NCBI GenBank assembly: GCA_003132825.1
Contig: PKYX01000106.1
Coordinates: forward strand, 269-11,982
From: Acidobacteriaceae bacterium
Lineage (GTDB): Bacteria > Acidobacteriota > Terriglobia > Terriglobales > Acidobacteriaceae
Direction of reading: 5' to 3'
DNA length: 11,714 nt
Shown: piece by piece, positions 8,200 to 11,714 of the stretch
Position numbering within the stretch: the first letter of the stretch is position 1
Layout: every line of letters starts with the position of its first letter
Translations under genes and position numbers: made by a program
The notes under the pieces: model-generated
The model's database searches: none
Told to the model about the DNA's origin: nothing
Seen by the model: the letters and a program-made list of their open reading frames with translations, nothing else

Positions 8200-8631
8200 C
8201 TACTTGAGGAAGATTTCCTGCAGCAGATCCGAACTGACCGTTTCGCGGATTTCCTCGCGCTTTTCCGCCAGCTGTTGGGCTGGCTGCTTGCCACCGAGCA
8301 CCTTGTCTCGAATGGATTCGTACTTGGCATCCAGGCCGTCCAGGGCAGCATGATTTTTGTATTCGATGGCCAAGCAGACGTCCCAGTCCTGGGGATCGTG
8401 CTTGGTTTCCTTAATGAAGAACTTGTAATCAACAATCACGCCCTGACGCTTTTCTTCCTCGAGAAGGGGCTTGCTGGACTGTTGCAGAGTGGCCAGATAT
8501 TCGTCCATGTGAGTGGGCTTCACCCGAACCGTGGAGACTCGCCAAACCGGACCCTGGCTGTAGTGCTCCTGCGCGAACAACGCCGGCGTCAGCAACAGCG
8601 CGAAAATCGCCAGCCCATAGATTCGTTTCAT
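8200..8631 (-). CDS. Small exported protein of unknown function
   Basis: A 143-residue protein with a clear signal peptide: MKR, a hydrophobic core (IYGLAIFALLLTPAL), and a likely signal peptidase I site ALFA|QEH after residue 20. The mature part of about 123 residues has a strand (WRVSTVRVKP), a helix (MDEYLATLQQSSKPLLEEEKRQG), strands (VIVDYKFFIK; DWDVCLAIEYKN) and a helix (ALDGLDAKYESIRDKVLG). This order resembles a ferredoxin-like dimeric alpha/beta barrel, a fold used by many small ligand-binding proteins. There is no lipobox and no enzyme motif that I can name. The ATG at 8631 is preferred over longer in-frame starts up to 8739 because it has a strong AGGAG six bases upstream and begins the signal peptide. 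It lies 143 bases after the lipoamide dehydrogenase gene on the same strand and may be read from its own promoter. Confidence 0.88.
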   Translation of the reverse strand: MKRIYGLAIFALLLTPALFAQEHYSQGPVWRVSTVRVKPTHMDEYLATLQQSSKPLLEEEKRQGVIVDYKFFIKETKHDPQDWDVCLAIEYKNHAALDGLDAKYESIRDKVLGGKQPAQQLAEKREEIRETVSSDLLQEIFLK

Positions 8632-8637
8632 TCTGCT

Positions 8638-8642
8638 CTCCT
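8638..8642 (-). promoter_or_regulatory. Strong ribosome binding site for the exported protein
   Basis: On the minus strand AGGAG is six bases before the ATG at 8631. It fixes this start and excludes the longer open frame, which would hide the signal peptide inside the protein. Confidence 0.75.
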
Positions 8643-8668
8643 GGTGAATTGAAGTTGCGGCGAGAGGC

Positions 8669-8674
8669 ATCATA
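8669..8674 (-). promoter_or_regulatory. Possible -10 element for the exported-protein gene
   Basis: The minus strand reads TATGAT (five of six to TATAAT), 37 bases before the ATG. No matching -35 is seen, so this is only a weak candidate; read-through from the E2/E3 genes is the alternative. Confidence 0.25.
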
Positions 8675-8707
8675 CGCCTCCAGGCCAAGCGCCGACCCCT
8701 GGAACGC

Positions 8708-8731
8708 CTTGCGGGTGCGGCCGCCTGCAAG
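8708..8731. repeat. Inverted repeat between lipoamide dehydrogenase and exported-protein genes
   Basis: CTTGCGGGTG and CGCCTGCAAG are separated by CGGC. Read on the plus strand all ten positions pair (two G-T); on the minus strand, which is the transcribed one, two positions mismatch. No T-run follows on the minus strand, so it is not a classical terminator, though it could damp read-through or affect mRNA stability. Confidence 0.4.
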
Positions 8732-8774
8732 TCCGGCATGGGCAGGGCGAGAGGGTGGAAAATCCGGGCCCGAC

Positions 8775-10232
8775 TCAGCGCGGCTTCGGGCGATAGATAT
8801 CGGTGGCGGTTCCAAAGAACACTTCTGCCGATTCCATGATGGTTTCAGAGAGCGTGGGATGGGGGTGGATGGTGAGCGCGACATCTTTGGCCGTGGCCGC
8901 CATTTCGATGGCAAGCACTCCTTCGGAAATTAAGTCGCCGGCGCCGACTCCGACGATTCCAACTCCCAACACGCGCTCGCTCGCGGGATCGATGAGGAGC
9001 TTGGTCATGCCTTCGGGACGGTCGAGGGTGAGGGCGCGGCCGGAAGCAGCCCAGGGAAACTTGGCAACTTTGATTTCGCGGTTTTCCTTTTGCGCTTGCG
9101 TCTCGGTGAGACCACACCATGCGATTTCTGGATCGGTAAAAACCACCGCCGGAATGGCGTTCGGTTCGAAGGCGACCTTGCGGCCGGCAATGGCTTCGGC
9201 GGCGGTCCGGCCCTGGTGCGAGGCTTTGTGCGCGAGCATGGGTTCTCCGACCACGTCGCCGATGGCGTAGATGGCGGGATCATCGGTCTGCAATTGCTGG
9301 TTGACCTCGAGGAAGCCGCGCGGCCCGACTTTGACTTGCGTCTTCTCCAGGCCGGGAATGTCGGAATTGGGTTTGCGTCCGACCGAGACCAGAACCTTGT
9401 CGAAGACTCTTTCCGTCTGCGGCACCGCGGTCGGGGTTTGGGGCGCAGCCGGCTGCGCCTCTACAGGCTTGAAGGTCACGCGAATGCCGTTCGCTTCTGC
9501 TTTCACCGCCGCCACGGTGGTATTGAGCAAAATGGAGTCGAAGATTTTTTCCATCCGCTTGTGCAAGGGAAGCACCAGGTCGCGGTCGGCGCCCGGCAAT
9601 AGACCCGGCAGCATCTCGACGATCGAGACCTTCGAGCCCAGCGCGGCGTACACCGTGCCCAGCTCCAGACCGATGTAACCCCCGCCAATCACCAGTAGGG
9701 TGCCGGGGACCTCACTCAAATCGAGGGCGCTTGTCGAATCCATCATGCGCGGGCTGTCGAGTTGGAGGCTCGGAATCGCCGCCGGTCGCGAGCCGGTCGC
9801 GAGAATGATGCGGTCGAAGCGGAGCGAGTCCTCGCCGCCCGCGGCTCGCGATAGGCGTAACGTATTCGAGTCCTCAAATGCCGCTCGCGCCTGGATGTAC
9901 TCGACTTTTCTTTGCTTGGACAGCTGGCCTAGGCCGCCGGTGAGTTTCTTGATCACACCGTCCTTGAAGGAGCGCAGCCGGGCCAGATCGATTTTAGGTG
10001 CGGCGAACTCGACGCCCCACTGGCTGGCGTGGCGCGACTCATCAATCAGCTTGGCCACGTGCAGCAAGGCCTTCGAAGGGATGCAGCCGCGGTAGAGGCA
10101 CACCCCGCCGGGATTCAATTCCGGGTCGATCAGGGTGACTCTCATGCCCAGATCAGCGGCCAGGAATGCGGCCGCGTAGCCACCCGGGCCTCCCCCGACG
10201 ACTGCGATATGCAAATTGGAGGTTTCGGCCAT
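8775..10232 (-). CDS. lpdA: Dihydrolipoyl dehydrogenase (E3)
   Basis: The E3 flavoenzyme (485 residues, usual length), which reoxidises dihydrolipoyl groups on E2 and passes electrons through FAD and a disulfide to NAD+. Visible are the FAD-binding GGGPGGYAAA (residues 13-22), the redox disulfide GGVCLYRGCIPSK with Cys45 and Cys50, ATGSRP (145-150), the NAD-binding GGGYIGLELG (183-192), the second FAD motif AIGDVVGEPMLAHKA (323-337), and the C-terminal HPHPTLSE (456-463) with the catalytic His458-Glu463 pair. A Pro/Ala-rich insert at about 255-275 (VEAQPAAPQTPT) lengthens a loop of the NAD-binding domain that is usually short. The ATG at 10232 is chosen because the protein then begins with the Rossmann strand; the open frame further upstream overlaps the E2 gene. 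No strong ribosome site is seen. It follows E2 by 46 bases on the same strand, so co-transcription is likely, and it would serve the pyruvate dehydrogenase complex and possibly other 2-oxoacid dehydrogenases. Confidence 0.97.
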   Translation of the reverse strand: MAETSNLHIAVVGGGPGGYAAAFLAADLGMRVTLIDPELNPGGVCLYRGCIPSKALLHVAKLIDESRHASQWGVEFAAPKIDLARLRSFKDGVIKKLTGGLGQLSKQRKVEYIQARAAFEDSNTLRLSRAAGGEDSLRFDRIILATGSRPAAIPSLQLDSPRMMDSTSALDLSEVPGTLLVIGGGYIGLELGTVYAALGSKVSIVEMLPGLLPGADRDLVLPLHKRMEKIFDSILLNTTVAAVKAEANGIRVTFKPVEAQPAAPQTPTAVPQTERVFDKVLVSVGRKPNSDIPGLEKTQVKVGPRGFLEVNQQLQTDDPAIYAIGDVVGEPMLAHKASHQGRTAAEAIAGRKVAFEPNAIPAVVFTDPEIAWCGLTETQAQKENREIKVAKFPWAASGRALTLDRPEGMTKLLIDPASERVLGVGIVGVGAGDLISEGVLAIEMAATAKDVALTIHPHPTLSETIMESAEVFFGTATDIYRPKPR

Positions 10233-10278
10233 GATGGTTGTTCGCTTCGGAGCGCCGCCGCGAAGGGGGCGCCACGTC

Positions 10279-11714
10279 CTAGCCCTGCACCGACAATAAG
10301 AACGGTTGCTCGATGGCTTCGGCGATCCAGCGCAGGAAGCGCGCGGCGTCGGCGCCATCAATCAGACGGTGGTCGTAAGAGAGCGAGAGCGGTAACACCA
10401 GCCGCGGCTCGAACTTGCCATCGATCCACCAGGGGGCCATGCTCGAGCGCGACAGCCCCAGAATCGCGACCTCGGGATGGTTCACGATGGGCGAAAAACC
10501 GGTGCCGCCGATGCCGCCCAGGTTGGTGATGGTGAAAGTGCCGCCTTCCATCTCGGCCGGCGTAAGTTTCTTTTCGCGCGCCTTTTTCGAGAACTGGGTC
10601 AATTCGGCGGCCAGCTCCACGATGTTTTTCTTATCGACGTCACGCACCACGGGCACCAGCAGGCCACGGTCGGTATCGACCGCAACCCCGATATTGATGT
10701 ACTGCTTATAGACGATTTCCTCTTTTGCCATGTCAATGCTGGCGTTGAACTGGGGAAAGATCTTGAGGGCGGAAGCGCAGACTTTCAGGGCGATGGCGGT
10801 CACGGTCATTTTTCCACCGGCTTCGGCGGCTCGCGGAGCAAAGCGCGCCCGCAATTGCTCGAGTTCGGTGATGTCGGCGTGATCCTGCTGGGTGACGTGG
10901 GGAATGGTGTTCCAGGCTTCGCGGAGATGCTCGGCCGTCTTACGGCGCACACCCCGCATGGAGACGCGCTCGATTTTTCCCCATTTGGAGAAGTCGGGCA
11001 AGGCGGGCTCGGCAAAGCGCGCGCCGGGCGACGCCCCGAGCGCGGCCGTGGCGGAGGTGATCAGGGTCTTGGCATGGGCCTTTACGTCATCCTTGCTGAT
11101 GCGAGCGCCCGGGCCCGTTCCCTGGACCGAGTGAATGTCGACGCCCAATTCCCGGGCCAGGCGCCGCACGTGGGGCGCGGCGGGAACCGGTTCGCGATGT
11201 TCGACGCCTGCCACCTTGCCCAGTTGCGCCGGCATGCGGAACGTTTCCTCGGGGGGCGGGGGCAGATCGGGAGGCAGCGCTTGTTCTTCCGTTTTTCCTT
11301 CGGCTCGCATGGCCGCCTGGAATGCCAGGCGCGCCCCCTGCTGCCCGGAACTGTGTTCGACGGGAGCATAGTTCGCCGGCTGGGGAGGCGCGCTGGCTCC
11401 GCCTTCGAGAGTAAAGATCACCTGGCCGACTTTTACTTTTTCCCCTTCTTTGACCAGCACATCCTTCACCACCCCGTTCACCGAGGAGGGGACTTCGACG
11501 ACCGCCTTGTCGGTTTCGAGTTCCATGACGGGCTGGCCCTCAGAGACCTTCGCGCCGGGAGCAATCATCAGCCGCACCAGATCGCCTTGCGAGATGTTCT
11601 CGCCGAGTTCGGGCATCTTGAATTCACTGGGGCCGGAGACGGCCGCCGCCGACCGGGGGGCAGGGACGGGCGGAGGAGGAGCGGGCGGATTCTCGGCCGG
11701 GGGAGGCGCCGCCG
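10279..11714 (-). CDS. aceF: Dihydrolipoyllysine acetyltransferase, pyruvate dehydrogenase E2 (5'-truncated)
   Basis: The E2 core subunit, which carries acetyl groups on a lipoyl arm and transfers them to coenzyme A. The frame has no stop up to the right edge, so the ATG at 11616 is internal: it is preceded by EFK and by about 29 residues of Pro/Ala-rich linker of the kind found between lipoyl domains. A further lipoyl domain therefore probably lies beyond the edge. Numbering from that Met, the visible lipoyl domain is residues 1-72 with the lipoyl lysine Lys37 in ETDKAVVEVP. A linker leads to the E1/E3-binding domain (about 146-183, VRRLARELGVDIHSV...GARISKDDV). The catalytic domain (about 210-445) has GGTFTITNLGGIGGTGFSPIV and the active-site DHRLIDG (His416, Asp420). 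The sequence type is that of Gram-negative pyruvate dehydrogenase E2 rather than the oxoglutarate enzyme, though substrate is inferred. The E3 gene follows; an E1 gene is expected upstream, outside the window. Confidence 0.95.
   Translation of the reverse strand, partial: AAPPPAENPPAPPPPVPAPRSAAAVSGPSEFKMPELGENISQGDLVRLMIAPGAKVSEGQPVMELETDKAVVEVPSSVNGVVKDVLVKEGEKVKVGQVIFTLEGGASAPPQPANYAPVEHSSGQQGARLAFQAAMRAEGKTEEQALPPDLPPPPEETFRMPAQLGKVAGVEHREPVPAAPHVRRLARELGVDIHSVQGTGPGARISKDDVKAHAKTLITSATAALGASPGARFAEPALPDFSKWGKIERVSMRGVRRKTAEHLREAWNTIPHVTQQDHADITELEQLRARFAPRAAEAGGKMTVTAIALKVCASALKIFPQFNASIDMAKEEIVYKQYINIGVAVDTDRGLLVPVVRDVDKKNIVELAAELTQFSKKAREKKLTPAEMEGGTFTITNLGGIGGTGFSPIVNHPEVAILGLSRSSMAPWWIDGKFEPRLVLPLSLSYDHRLIDGADAARFLRWIAEAIEQPFLLSVQG

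Noticed and set aside
10233..10278. Hairpin in the gap between the E2 and E3 genes
   Set aside because: CTTCG/CGAAG can pair across an eleven-base loop, but the stem is short and GC-rich DNA gives such pairs often.

Overview
The window is about 11.7 kb of GC-rich bacterial DNA with nine protein-coding genes and no rRNA, tRNA, CRISPR array or insertion sequence that I can see. The gene mix suggests an Acidobacteriota-like soil bacterium: an NtrC-type regulator beside a PilZ-like gene, a receiver/TonB chimera, a Gram-negative-type pyruvate dehydrogenase E2, and small secreted or membrane proteins of unknown role. That assignment is inference from style, not from a marker gene.

Layout. (1) Positions 1-3299, plus strand: the 3' part of a sigma-54 activator (AAA+ core and Fis-type DNA-binding domain) ends at 885. 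A 354-bp leader rich in inverted repeats follows, with a possible -24/-12 promoter. Then come three closely spaced genes: a divergent PilZ-like protein, a 331-residue protein of unknown function coupled to it by an ATGA overlap, and a protein joining a pseudo-receiver to a lone histidine-kinase dimerisation helix pair with no ATPase domain. This signalling cluster is the least ordinary part of the window. (2) Positions 3355-7447, minus strand: uvrB (nucleotide excision repair) with a likely promoter of its own, preceded by a 644-residue receiver/transmembrane/TonB-C chimera that ends at a probable intrinsic terminator. (3) Positions 7563-8177, plus strand: a six-helix membrane protein of unknown function, divergent from the chimera. 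(4) Positions 8200-11714, minus strand: dihydrolipoamide acetyltransferase (E2, running off the right edge), dihydrolipoyl dehydrogenase (E3), then a small exported protein of unknown function.

How the genes work together. E2 and E3 are adjacent and co-directional; together with an E1 expected beyond the right edge they would form the pyruvate dehydrogenase complex. The sigma-54 activator may control the downstream PilZ-like cluster, but this rests only on adjacency and a partial promoter match. UvrB, the chimera, the membrane protein and the exported protein show no clear functional link to their neighbours. Many long overlapping open frames exist on the opposite strands, as expected in GC-rich DNA, and were judged to be shadows.
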